In this document: positions 42,689-54,870 of the stretch, one piece after another | Layout of the letters: each line of letters opens with the position of its first letter | How positions within the stretch are numbered: the first letter of the stretch is position 1 | Assembly (NCBI GenBank): GCA_033297075.1 | Contig: MU858269.1 | Location: 1-56,761 of the forward strand | Length of the DNA: 56,761 nucleotides | Direction of reading: 5' to 3' | From: Rhypophila decipiens | Taxonomy: Eukaryota; Ascomycota; Sordariomycetes; Sordariales; Naviculisporaceae | The notes under the pieces: model-generated | What the model saw: the letters and a program-made list of their open reading frames with translations, nothing else | Databases searched by the model: none | What the model was told of the DNA's origin: nothing | Position numbers and translations under genes: made by a program

Positions 42689-43906
42689 TTAGAAAAGTTC
42701 AAATTCAATCTCGAAAACACCATCCCAGTCCATAGCCTCCCCCATCATAGCCCCATGGATATAGCACCCTCCTATACTTAAGAAATATTGTGGTTCATAT
42801 CGTGTCATGTCCGTTCATTTTCGGAAAACGAACGGGACCTTAGAGCCGTAGGGAATGTATATCGAATCGCCGATGACGGTATTCTTTGGTAGTAGGCAAA
42901 ATCGACCGCGACGGGTGATCCCAAAGCGCCTTCCGTGAGCCGGGAGGCAGCTGGCGTAAAACTGGCGTAGGTCCTCCGTTTGCTCCCCACCTTCGGTCTC
43001 GAGATAGTCCAGCCAGCTCTTTGCGAGTTCCACAAGACCAGTTGAGTGCTCCATTTTCACCGCCAAGTATGAGGGTATGTGCCTGCCAACTGCTTGGATG
43101 GTTTGGGCCCAACGCAGGATAAGTTCGTTCCTTTCGTAGGTTAGGCATTCGTATCAGCATCATACTTGACAAATTTGTGCAGGAGGGTTATCATGGAAAC
43201 AATGGTACCTTTCTTTTCCTGATAGCGCCCTACTCTCTGCCCATTCGTACCATTCAGCGAACATGATATTGTTTGCCCCTCTAAGGTTGAACTTGTCGTG
43301 AGGACGTCGTGGGGGCAAGTAAGGCCCCACCGCCGCGACCTCATCGGTAATGCATCCTCTCAAATGTAACTTCTGAGACCGGGACAGGTAAGAAGGTGAT
43401 GTGCAAACCGAGGCTGAAAACAGGTTCGCATCGGTATTAAGTCGATATACCGTGTGTGGCCGCCGCCAGTCTGGCACCCACGACAAAGTCATTTCCGCCG
43501 GGGGTTTAGCGACATCGTCTTCCTTCATGGACAGCACTGAGAGGAAAGGCTCATTTGGTGACTGGGTAAGAAGGAATTCTGCAGCATGGTGGTATTTTTC
43601 CCGTACATAGGTTCCGCCATATATGGGAACACGGGACTCTGTTTTCCCACCGATTCTTTCCTCCAGCCATGCCACCGATGCGAATACCTTATCGAGGGGA
43701 TCGGTAGCTGGAAGGGCCCTAACGACCTCAAGTAGACGACCCCACGAAACGGTCATGCCTGCGTCAGTTTCTTCTCGGAGAGTGTAGAGGTCAAGCATTG
43801 TGAAGACAATTGGACTTCGTATGTTGTTGGCATCGCTCAAATGAGCATATGCTTCCAGACCTTCGCAAACAGCCGCCCACGGTAGGATAAAATTGCCGCA
43901 AAATAT
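42689..43906 (-). pseudogene. HET-domain (heterokaryon incompatibility) gene remnant
   Basis: One frame reads through from about 43906 (IFCGNFILPWAAVCEGLEAY) to TAA at 42689-42691. It has three in-frame TGA codons: 43160-43162, 43154-43156 and 42815-42817. Recognisable parts of a HET protein, in order: TDPLDKVFASVAWLEE; a segment ending LSWVPDWRRP; LHLRGCITDEV; GRRFGITRRGRFCLLP; VPFVFRK; and, after the last TGA, GGCYIHGAMMGEAMD, the standard HET C-terminal block. The N-terminal HET domain itself is absent: the NACHT gene starts 175 bp upstream on the other strand. Every stop fits CGA to TGA. HET proteins trigger cell death on non-self fusion, and this copy looks non-functional. Confidence 0.8.
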
Positions 43907-44080
43907 GCTGTTGCATTTAATATTATATGTGATAGTCTAACTCCGCGAACGCGATTGGTACAATTATCCCGAGATCTTTTGGCTGAAAATACGACAGCTC
44001 GAGATTCTCTCCAGACTGACTCGAGACTCCCAAGTGTCCACTCGTTACCCACCAGAGAATAACACCAACAGGCAGCGAAT

Positions 44081-46357
44081 ATGGATCCGATTTCTGCCTT
44101 TGGCCTTGCAACCAACATTCTCACGTTTATCAACTTTACACGCGAGATCATCACGACAGGCCGCGATATCTACCAATCTTCAAATGGAGCAACAGCCACA
44201 CACCTCGAATCAGAGACACTCACCAATGACATCAAGAACAGGGTTGAGAAGACGACCTTTCCCCGGGCTCTTGACGAATCCTTGCTTACCGATGATGACA
44301 AGTGCCTTCGATCACTCAGTTTGCAGTGTGGTTTTGTTGCAGACGAGCTTCTACGGGCCTTGGACAAGCTGCGAGTAGAGGGGCGTCATACGAAATGGAA
44401 GAGCTTCTACCAGGCCATTGGGAGTATCAAACGCAAAGACGAGATCGATGGTCTGGAGCAGCGCCTTCACAGGCTCAGTGCCCAGGTTAACATCGGGAAA
44501 GTTGACAAACAGCTCGCTGGTCTTCAATCAATGCTCTCTCAGCTCCAATTTGGCTCATATGGCCAACGGGGTCCCAAATCAATGGAGATAGAAATTCTCC
44601 AGAAGCATATGGACGATCTTCATACTCAGCTCGTGGACGCTACTCGAGTTCAGAACATCAAGATCGACCGCATCCTGGAAATGCTCAATCTCGACTACCA
44701 AAAAGGACCGGAAATTGTGGAGGAAGCCGCGGAAGCCGCGGCAGCCGCGGAACGGTGGATCCTCAGCAACCTACGCTTCAAATCCATGAATGACAGATAC
44801 CTATCCCTCGACGAACCTCATAAAGGTACATTCACCTGGATTAACGACCCTGCCGCTGCGACAACCCTACACGGTGGCTCCACGTTCCTCAAGTGTCTGG
44901 AGGCCGATCGTTCCAGTTACTGGGTTTCGGGAAAGCTAGGATCCGGTAAAAGCACCTTGATGCGCTATCTGTGCGACCTTCCAGCTGTACAAAGTGCCTT
45001 GAAACGATGGGCAAATTCGAGAGGATATTCCGAGGACCAGCTGGTGGTGCCCAGATACTTTCTTTGGAGCTTAGGACGCGATGACCTGCAAAAGTCTCAA
45101 GAGGGCCTTTTGCGCAGTCTCCTGTACCAAATATTACAATGACATCGATACTTGATTAATCACACCTTTCCAGACCAATGGGAGGGATACTTAAGCAGCC
45201 GGGGTCTGAGAAGAGACGAGTTCAACGAAAGCCACCTCACCGTTTTAGAGCTTACAAGGGCAATGCAAAGCCTGCTGAGTCATGCAGCTGAGGCAAAGAC
45301 TCTGCTGCTGTGCTTCTTCATCGATGGTCTTGATGAGTACAAAGGAAAACCGGAGGACATGGTTCAGCTGGTCAAGGTGCTCAAGTCGTCGAGGATGGTC
45401 AAGATGTGTCTTTCAAGCCGCCCATGGAACGAGTTTGAAAAGGCCTTTGGTGGAAACGAACTAACGATGCTACGTCTCCAAGACCTGACCTACGATGATA
45501 TCAAGCTATATGTCCAGGATACTTTGCAAGAAGACCCCAGCTTCCGGGAAATGAAAGAAGATGACCACCGGTGCCAAGAGCTGATTCACGAGATTGTTAT
45601 TCGGGCAGATGGCGTGTTCTTCTGGGCCAGACTAGTGGTCAACTCGCTCCTCCAGGGCGTCACCAACGCCGATCGCATCGTGGATCTCCAGAGAAGGCTT
45701 GGAACCTACCCCCAAGACCTGACGCTCCTCTTCGAGAGAGAGCTCTTTTCGGTGGAAAGCGACTACCAACATGCCACTGCCCGGTTCTTTCAGGTAACAT
45801 TAGACACGCGAACCATCTTACCTCTGATGGCGTACTGGTTCATCGATCAAGACGACGACAACAACCATGGCTCTGTAATCACGATGCCAATGGAACCATG
45901 GCCAGTTCAGCGACTGCGCCGAATGAAAAGACGCCTCAACGCATGCTGCAAGGGTCTCCTAGAATCCAAGCTCTACGATAACGGCGGACACCTCAGCTCT
46001 CTTTCCTCCAGCGTGCTCTTCAACCTACGCGTCGACTTCGCACACCGAACAGTCCGGGACTTTTTAGCACTGGAAAACATTCGGGAGAGACTGGCAGTCT
46101 CGGCCGGCGGTCCCAGTTTGAACTCCCATATTGCCATATGCAAGGGGATCCTGGGCCAGATCAAGGCGACACCACGTGATGAGCCATTCTATTTCTCCGC
46201 CTCCGGTCCTATCAATGACCTCGCGGGCTTGTTCCATGCTCATTCCAAACACCCCTCGGTCCAACACCAACCTGGGTCCACCGCTCGGATGCAGCAGTTA
46301 TTCGACGAGCTCCGACGTGTTCTTGAACCGGAGGGCTTCTCATTTGTCAATTGGTGA
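44081..46357 (+). pseudogene. NACHT (STAND) NTPase gene interrupted by one in-frame TGA
   Basis: A single frame of 759 codons, broken only by TGA at 45140-45142. The N-terminal domain (MDPISAFGLATNILTFINFT) is the PigL_N/HeLo-like fungal STAND N-domain. NACHT motifs: Walker A SGKLGSGKSTL (about 286) before the stop, and Walker B LLCFFIDGLDEYKG (about 412) after it. The usual SSRPWNEFE, ADGVFFWARLVV and DFAHRTVRDFL blocks follow. Coding continues without a shift (HRYLINHTFPDQWE). TGA fits CGA to TGA. Alternatively it might be read through (CAA TGA C context). NACHT proteins act in fungal non-self recognition. A GCC-GCG Ala/Glu run sits at 44722-44752. Promoter shared with the HET remnant. Confidence 0.8.
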
Positions 46358-47040
46358 TGTGACCTTCAGGCATCACCTTCCTATCATCTTCCTCAAATGT
46401 AACAACGACAGGGCAGGGATTTTACACTCCTCATTTGCTGGCCATTGGAATTTTCAATTTTTTCATCATATCCTCTGCCAAGGACTCAAAAGTAGAAGAG
46501 AGGCATGCACACCACACACATACTTGACGCTCAGCCTACACGTTGGTTTTGTGACGTCAAGAGGGAACCCTCCTCCTCATTTTTCCACCAATCCCACATC
46601 TAGCTGCTTATTTTTCCTTCATCACCGAGCTGTTACACAGCATGCCGAATTGCTTGTCTATTTCCGGGAAGCAGCAGATGACAGTAGGCCTCACGGCATG
46701 AATACCCTACAATGCACAACCCGAATAAAATCTTGCTATTTATTTATTAATACACTGTGGGCAACAAAAAGAACGATCTCTTTCTCCCCTGTTCCATTTT
46801 CCCAAGCCCGACACCACATTCGTGCCTCTCTTTCCACGCGCAGTCTTGAACAGTTCATGTTGAACTTGCATTCTTCTGAACTACCCAGTCCCATCAACCG
46901 CAAGGGCTCAAACTCCAACAAGACCGAAGATTCCATTAGGACACATGGGTACTTGGTCCTTGCCACCCTTCCCATAACATACGAACAACGCAGCTGACCC
47001 CGGATCTAAACACCATCAAGAACCCAAGCTCAATCAAACA
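46358..47040. other. intergenic
   Basis: Contains the 3' flank of the NACHT gene and the promoter of the 117-aa gene. The long + frame through here (46131-46997) overlaps the NACHT coding region out of frame and has no protein-like content. Confidence 0.5.
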
Positions 47041-47394
47041 ATGTCCCCCTCCGACGGCGACCAACAACAAAATCAAGCAACCATACCCACAGCCGACAGA
47101 CCCGAGACGGACACTGCCCCTACGTCCCAGAACAACGACAACAGCGACGATACTAAAGCTTCATTCCTCGGCGCTGACGGCACTGACCGAATCATCGTCA
47201 AAGAATCCCCAGCCCGCGGCAATCTCCAGCAGTTCCGCCTCGACAAGGTCGCGACGTTTACTTGTGCGCGCTGCACGGGCACGAAGACGGCGAAGCTGGT
47301 TGCGGTTCGGGAGGGAGACTGGACGGGCGGTGGGTTTCTTTGCAATGGTTGTTATGGCTGGTTGCTTGCCAATGCTGATGCTACATGGAACTAG
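47041..47394 (+). CDS. small zinc-ribbon-like protein, 117 aa
   Basis: Intronless from ATG 47041. The first 60 residues are Gln/Asn/Asp/Thr-rich and disordered. The last 50 form a compact domain with two Cys pairs, FTCARCTG and FLCNGCYGW, spaced as in a zinc ribbon, ending ADATWN. The family is not recognised. It lies tail-to-tail with the chitinase gene (327 bp gap). Confidence 0.6.
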   Translation: MSPSDGDQQQNQATIPTADRPETDTAPTSQNNDNSDDTKASFLGADGTDRIIVKESPARGNLQQFRLDKVATFTCARCTGTKTAKLVAVREGDWTGGGFLCNGCYGWLLANADATWN

Positions 47395-47721
47395 TCTAGG
47401 CCTAGGAAATGGGACATGGGAGGTGGGTTTGGAGATTTCAGCGAGTGAAGGTATTCAGCCGTTTGTTGGCTAGGACATCGTCACGGCCATCGACAAAAAA
47501 ATATTATCATTGTCGGCTCCGAGACATTGAGTTATTAACTGAAAGATAGTCTTGACAAGCAGGCTTGTTGCTCAGTCGTCGTTAGGTATCGGAAGTTTGA
47601 AAGAAATGGCAAAACTCGTTGTATGTTTTGTTCAAGTTACAAGTTACAGATAAACTATAAAACAAAAGAAAGACAAGAAATGATTACAGTACAGTCAGCC
47701 GACCTCTCTTCGCTCCCTTCG
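47395..47721. other. convergent 3' flanks
   Basis: No feature was seen beyond probable terminator regions of the two convergent genes. Confidence 0.4.
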
Positions 47722-50700
47722 TCACAGCTTCGGATCAAACGCCGCAACATAATTTACCGGCGAAATAGCCTCAAGCGCCGACAGTTCCCGCCGGAACCTC
47801 TTTCTGTTCAAATCACTCTCACTAACAATCGTTATTGCCTCCAATCCCCCAAGGTCGCTGATACTGCGGCGACGACGGGTATTTACACCGGGGCAATTAT
47901 CACAGTCATTCGTACCGTCCCACAACTCAACCTCGACGCACTCATCCACAATGGGAACAGCATCACTTGCCAGCGGCCAGTACTGCGAAAGGTGGTAACC
48001 AAATATCGTCGGCGCATTGACCGACGCGTAGAGGGTATACCCGCAATCAATACCCCAGCAGGCGCGCAGCTGAGCCGAGGTCTCGCCCGTGTCGACTGAC
48101 GCCCCCGCGCTGGCGTGGATAGTCGCAAAAGACTTGATGCCCACCTCCACCGACACGTCGGGGACGTCGACCTTCCACTGGATGCCAAAGATGACCTTGG
48201 GCGTCAGGGTCAAGGTCAAGCGGCCCTTGACCTCGATGTCGGCGTGGAACTTGGGCCCGTCGAAGCCTGTCCCCGCCGGCGCGTCTTTCATCTGCTTGGC
48301 TTCGGCCTTATCGTTCTCTGCCGGCTTGTCTTGTACGGTTTGATCCCGGTTGGGGTATTGTTGCGTGTAGTCCCACGAGGCTACCTTCATGGAGATCTTG
48401 GCCTCGGTGTGGAGACTAGCCTCGCCATCGAGACGCTAGAAAAGAAAACAACATGTCAGCTGTTGTCGGTTGCCATTGAAACAAAAAGAAGAAGAAAAAG
48501 ACATACCGCCATAATCTTGAAATTCGGTCCAACAGTTACCAACCCCGGAATCCCAAACGTAGCCCCAAACCGCTCCATACCAAACAGCTCAATCTCATCA
48601 CTATTAAACGAGATCTTGGCAAACGCCAGAACATTAAGGCTGGCCTCCACGTCACCTTTTGTCCTAAAGTGGACGTGCGATTCCTTCCAACTGTTGAGGT
48701 CCCCGAAGTCGCCGATAAGATTCAACATGGCAACGGCCTCGACCTCATAGTTAATCTCGGCCCACATCTTGAGGTACATCTCGGTCGGGAACCCGCCCAG
48801 CTGGCAGATTTTAGGCCCCCACTCGAACAATGTCCACTCGACATTATCCGAGATGCTCCGCTTGAACACCTCATAGCTTTCATCCACATGCTGCATGGCA
48901 TTGAGCCAGTCTCCCAGTGTAGAACTGAACCAGCGCTCGTGCAGCTCGTGAAGCTGGTGCTCTGGGGTTGATCGCCGATCAAGACGCCACTTGTGGTCAA
49001 GATAACTCTCCCATGAACCGCCGTGATCTCTCTCAACCTCGACCTGTTGCTCCCGCTTCCAAGCCATATGCTCGGACCGGCTGCCGATAGGTCGACCGGG
49101 AGGGGCAGACACGATGTTGGCCCAGTATCCCGCGTCGTCGGAGTAATCGATTCGAATGCGCTTGTTAGGATCCCCACGTTTGACGATGGGCGAGTAGTCG
49201 TAGTTGAAGGTGAAGTCGTAGACGCGAGGCTTGGTGATGCCGCGCTTCTCAAGCCGCTTGAAGAGCTCGTGTGTCACGGCGGGATCTTCGTGGATGTCTT
49301 CGTCTGGTGAGGCCGGCTCCATGCTGACGGCAATGGCGTATTTCCCTGGCCCGCAGCCTTTGGGCATCTGGACGACCGTGGTGGCTACCCCGTCGCGGAA
49401 GATGTGGTCGCAATTACTACCGTCTGACTCGTCGGTGCAGACGGCCTTGACTGTGTGGGTGTGATCTTCGTGCATTTCCTTGTCGCAGCCGAGGAGCAGC
49501 CAATGCGAGCCGTCGCGTCGGTCAAAGGATGTGACTTCGCCGGGTGGACCTTGAAGGGAAGCACGTTAGCGGCTAGTACTTCCAAAAAAGATAAAGAAAA
49601 GAAACACAAATGCTTACCCGAGATGATGTGCCAGCCAAAGGCATTGGAGTTGGCATCTCTCGCGTCGTTGGCCAGGTCTCCGGATGCGTCAATGTCGATC
49701 TGATACGTCGTGATGGCATCGTCTGGTGGGTCTTGGCCTTCGTAGTCAAAGAGGTACTCTAGTGGAACAGGCAAAAAGTCGAGTCCCTAAGTAGGTGTTG
49801 CAAAGGAACAGAGTAAGCCATCTGCTAGTCTGAGGTTTGGCAAAAAGAAAACCAAAGAAATAACGTGAGTGAGAGACGTACAATGTTCAAGTCATTCGCC
49901 GGACAACAAAGTTTCCTCGGCACTGGCTTTCCCCACGAGAGCTTGCATGAATCAGGCCCAAAGAAGATGTCGAAGAGGTCGTCGTAAACGTCAATGCAGG
50001 GTCCAGGGGGGATACAGTCGGGCAATTGGCTATAGGAGCCCGCCGCGGCCGCCGTGTCTTCGCCAATCTCGACGTAGTTGGGTGGGCACTCCCTCAGGTT
50101 CGAGCAGTCGTCGCCAAAGTTGAGCTTGTCTTTGCCTTCCGGGGTCCAGAAGCAATTCTTGGTCTCCACCTCGGCCTCGCAGCACCAAGTTGTGACGGAC
50201 TGGCGTGGAGTCGCGGTGCCACATTTGCCTAGGGGTCAGCAAGAATTAGTATTTGACATGTTATGGGTCATAAATCAAAGAATGCATCGCTTGACTAGCT
50301 ATGTATGTTTGGCAGCCAAAATAGGAAGAAAAGAACTAGCAAACTCACCGCCCGATGTCGCAAATCTCTTTCGTCCCTGGGGACAGGCAAGGCTTGCATC
50401 ATGTTCCATTAACAATATGTTGATGCACTTGTCTGAAGGCGCGCAAACGTCCTTTCCGCCTCGTTTCTGTATTGTTTGTTCCCCTTGTTAGCAAGCGAGT
50501 CAGTGTGAAGTCAGGTGGCATCAGTTAACGTACCCCTTGGCAGCAGTATTTTGGCTCGGCTGTCCCAAAGTTGCAGGCCTTGTCTCCATTCTCCCAGTAG
50601 TGCTGGTCGCTGGTGGCGACGAGAACCTCGTCATCGTGGCAGTTGGGCTTGCCGCAGAGACCAAACGCTTTACTGAAGGGATTGTTGGTGCCAACCTCCC

Positions 50701-52971
50701 ACCGGCAGGTTCTTGGGTCGGGCTGGGCGTCAATCGGGCAGCACAGGACCTTGCGTCCGCCGTTCTTGCATTTGATGTCGTGGCCGTTGGCAACGGTCCC
50801 ACTCTTGGAGCACTTGGGACTGCTGCCGCAGGGGCTCCAAGAGCAGCTGCCGGTGGCTGGCTTCAAGTTGCCGTTGCTGCCTACACCGTTGCGTTTGTCG
50901 AACTTGCCGGGCGGCACGATGGCGCTCATGGCCGTGTGGTCGTCGTCGTCCTGGTCGATGGCCCAGACGAAGAGGCCTCGTAGGCCCTTGGAGCTGGCGT
51001 ACTCCACCTTGTCTCTGATGGTCTCCTCGTCGTCGTACGACAGCCACTGGTCGCGGTTGTAGTGCATGTACTTGACCCCGGCCGTCCTGTCGTACACTGG
51101 GTTGATGTTGAACTCCTTGCGGATTGCCGAGATCTCGTTGTATGACAGCACTCCGGATGTGTCGGTGCAGGGGCCGGGCGTGCCGCCCTCAATGAATTTG
51201 CACCCCGGCGTACGACAGTTGCCATCGACCAACTTGTACGTGCGGCCGTAGAAGCCGATGCCCAGGTTGATACGGTTGGCTGGCACGTCGTTTCGCCAGA
51301 ACAGATTCAGCGCATCCTCGATCTCGGTCAGGTTGGTGTGTGCCAAGACGATGTTGCCGATCTGGTTCTCGGGAGAGTCCCAGCTGCCGTGACTGTTTGA
51401 TTTTCAGTTGTCAGCCAAAGGTCACCATGTTGTCTCGGCTGTCACTTCAGGAGAGAGGGAACAAATGAAGCACGTACATGTCATATGTCATCAAATTCAC
51501 CCAGTCAACGGCTTCCATCAAGCCCTTGAGGTCAAACCAGCGCATGTACCAGTACGAGGTCGGGGCGGTGAAGGACAAGCCCCAGCTGTGAGCGCTCGCC
51601 GTGGCTTGAAGGTCAAACGCGCGGCGGATGTCCTTGACGAGGTGGACAAAGTTGTCCACGTCTTCCTGCTTGCCACCGCGGTCGCCAGCCCCGGGATACT
51701 CCCAGTCGAGGTCGACGCCGTCGTAGCCCTGGTCACTCATGAACTTCATCAGCTCCGATATGAACTTGTTCCGGTTGGCCGCGTTCTTGGACACCTCGTT
51801 CCACAGCGGCTGCGTCACCGTGTTGTTGTCGCTAAACGTCCAGCCGCCGATAGCCAGCCAGACCTTGAGCCCGGGTGCCTTCTCCTTGAGGTCGACGAGC
51901 TGGTTGTAAGCCGAGGGTGGCACGCCTGGCATGCGGTCAATGGCAAAAGTGCCAGGCTGTATGTAGTAAAAGGCCACGTTGAGATGGGTGAGTTGGCCCA
52001 CGGGGACCCAGTCGGCCTTGCGTTTGGCACCTTTTGTCATCGAGAGAGGTCAGTCCGTCCCATAGCCTGCTAGAGATAAATGGTTGGAGCTAAAGAAATA
52101 ATTCAACGTACAGCCAGCGTCATCCACAAAGTTCCATGCTTCAAGGTATCTGTGCATCTCGTCAGTCACTCATTCACGGGCTGGATGGACCTTGCCCAAG
52201 TAGTGAAAAAACGTACCCAATCACCAGCTCATCCACATCGCCCTCGCTGAGCATCTTTGGACCCGGCTGTGGACAGTTGCTCTGGCAGCCATCGCCACAG
52301 AAATTCTAGCGTTTGGAATGAAACAAGGTCAGCGTTGAGCGAGGAGCCTTAGCTATCCGTTGGTTGGGCTCCACTTTCGTTCTCCGAACCGCCGTGGGGC
52401 TCAATAAACGAGTAGGCTTCATGGCATGGAGGAACTCACCGCTGTCGTCCCGCAGTATCCCCACTTTCCGCAGCAAACGTTAAGGGGGCAGGTCTTGCCG
52501 ACTGGGTCGGAGCCGATACCACAGTCTGCTTTGGCATCGCAGTTGGACACGCAGACGCCTGCGGCGCAATGCTCTGGCGTGCGGCCGCACTAGATTTCAC
52601 CGTGAAAGTATCATGTTAGTTGTTTATTACTTAGCTGGGCTTGGGGATGGGACTTTTGTCTAAGTAAGACAGGAACGTACGAAACCTCTGTTTTCGAGAG
52701 TTAGTTATGATATGTGACAACAGTGGCTTTGGAGGAAAAACACTCACGATCGTCCATGACAGCATGAACCGTCTTCACACGGCCTATCATTCGTACAAGT
52801 CGAGTCAACTTGACGTCCCTGAAGGAAGGCATGTGCCTGTGAGTTGAGGTCCATCCAAGACGACGACAACGACGACGACTTGTTTTCAGCCGCCGGTGGT
52901 GCTTGTGCAGAGGCAAGGAGTGCAAAGAGCGTTATGATGGCGTGGAGCCACAGAACCACGTATCGGGCCAT
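47722..52971 (-). CDS. killer-toxin-like GH18 chitinase (subgroup C / zymocin alpha-beta type), 12 exons
   Basis: Exons: 52748-52971, 52681-52687, 52440-52589, 52217-52305, 52112-52149, 51478-52030, 50534-51392, 50349-50466, 49882-50228, 49618-49786, 48507-49549 and 47722-48435. They encode 1436 aa with every phase consistent. Signal peptide in residues 1-23. Hevein-type chitin-binding Cys blocks span about residues 60-150 (CCHGRSGFCGRTPEHC, then CCGKWGYCGTTANFCGDGC). The GH18 domain follows with catalytic DGVDLDWE (about 273-280) intact and MTYDIHGSWDS completed by splicing. A long Cys-rich then beta-rich C-terminal half matches the killer-toxin alpha/beta-like chitinases. Members act on fungal chitin and may help other molecules enter target cells. 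Divergent from the 387-aa secreted protein gene. Confidence 0.88.
52681..52687 (-). other. 7-nt microexon of the chitinase gene
   Basis: AGGTTTC is flanked by CAG and GTACGT. It adds the residues needed to read SGFC between exon 1 (CCHGR) and exon 3 (CGRTPEHC), restoring a chitin-binding Cys block and the reading phase (224 + 7 = 231 nt). Confidence 0.8.
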
Positions 52972-54870
52972 GGTCACTCCCGTGCCAGAGAAAAAGAGAG
53001 ACGAAGAAGACGAGACAAGACAAAAAGCTTTCTCTCCAAAACGAATGGCCAAAAGAGAGAGGCAGAGAGATGCCGGCTTGTCTACTACTGTTGCTTCGAT
53101 GTGGGGAGAGGCAGGATACCCTCTCATATCACGACCTTCTCCTCTGCTGCCTCCTTGTCACTCGGTCAAGTCGGCATCCCGCACGGCGAGAGCGGTACTT
53201 CCTTATCACATACAGGGATTGGTAGCCCATACTTTTCTTTTGGCAGACCAGGCTGTGTCGCACCAGAGAGTCTTTCCATCAGCACTATTGATTACCCCTA
53301 TTCCCAAAGTCGCATCATGGGATCAACACATTGAATCTGAGATTGCTGCTGTGTGAATATTTAGTTTTGTTATTATGAGGGGGTGAGGATTAGAAGCCAA
53401 GATATTTTATCTCTACACCCTTTGTTCAGGGATCTGTTCCTGCATCTGAAGGTTTGTCCCGTTTCAGGGTTCAGATGATCAGATGCACAACACCCCTGAT
53501 GTGCCGGCCCCCAAACTACCAAGAGTGAGGAACCAGTGCTCGCATTTGCCCCATCAATATCATATTCCGCATTTGACTAGTAGTGTCCTCACAGTAATAT
53601 TCACACTGTAATGACAACGAACACAGTGCGGAAAGAAAAGCCGACTCGCGTGACTTGTGTAGACCGGGGTCATCCTCAGGCTTTTCAAGGTATGTCCAGG
53701 GTTCGAGGTAACACATGGAAGGAATCCCCGCAGCAGCTAGTCGGGACTTGGCGTCCTTGTTACCTGAAGCCTTGTCAAAAGTTAATTTAGTCCCTGAGAC
53801 TGTAAGACACATCAACCGGTTATGGGGGGTCGGACGTTAGACCATCGGACCCTGCCTTGCTCCTCGGACTTTTGCAAAGCCAAGAAGAATCGCTAACCTT
53901 GGCCTGACCATCCCACCCCACGCTTTCGGTTCGTATCCGTACCGCCGCATCCGTAGCTCGCCGTACCTTACCCATGAACTGAATTCCGACGAGGGCCCGA
54001 GGGGGCTCCATGTACTGTACGTGTGCGGCGCTGTTCCTGTGTTCCCCTGACATGCACATGCAAACGCCAAGAGCCTCAACGCTAAACAGACGCCAAAACG
54101 GGCGCCGGATGCAACGCTGGATACAAGACAAGACCGTATGCAGGGTTCTCCCCAATAGGGATCTGTATACGAAGTTACGAAGGTATACGCGGCTTTCCTG
54201 GAAATGCTCTGTCAATCAATTTGGCCCCGAACTGGGGTGTAATAGTTGTCCGCGGTATCGTACCCACACCTTCCGTACCTCAACTCTGTCTGAGATTTCC
54301 TGATCCTCCATTACAACCCTCCCTGGATTCATATGGTTAGTGTTTTGTCAGCCTAGTCAAACATCACACACTAAGGATCCTATCACATTCAAATCAGCAA
54401 TATTGTAACCTCTCACTGTAGTGTACAAAAGTTCTCGACATGATTCAACACAGAAAACGCCAAGAACACTTGGGGAAGTTCGTTGCCATTTCGCTCCCTA
54501 ATGGGCCCTCGCTCACCATTTCGGAGCGAGCCCCTGAAGAGATTGGAGGGGTGAAGGGAATTACCTTCGGATATCCAGGGCCTTGAGATTAATGAGATGG
54601 GACAGGGCGATCTCTGAACAATCCCACTGCGAGTGGCAATCCCGGCTTCTATCCACGCAAGTCTCCCATGGGATTTACTTTTACCGAGTCAGCACGGAAC
54701 TCGGCCAGTTCGTCGACTGCTTGATGAGCGCGAGTTCTAGTAATTGTCTAGCAAGTATCACGGGCAACTCTTGGGTGAAAACTCGCTGAGTTTTGCTTCC
54801 CCCTCCTCCTCCCAGCCGGACGGATCAGTCACTGCACCACCTGCACCAAAACACACGTCCCAAGTTCAAG
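52972..54870. promoter_or_regulatory. divergent intergenic region of chitinase and 387-aa gene
   Basis: 1.9 kb between two outward-facing starts. It holds short ORFs (53516-53815, 53820-54215) without recognisable content. It probably contains both promoters. Confidence 0.45.

Noticed and set aside
43120..43165. Short intron to remove the two adjacent TGA codons in the HET gene
   Set aside because: The only GT-AG pair gives about 35 nt, below the normal fungal minimum, and shifts the frame away from the downstream HET blocks.
46131..46997. 288-aa ORF on the + strand
   Set aside because: Starts inside the NACHT coding region out of frame and runs through intergenic sequence. No protein-like features.
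53516..54215. Two - strand ORFs in the divergent promoter region
   Set aside because: Short, without motifs or splice connection to each other or to neighbours.
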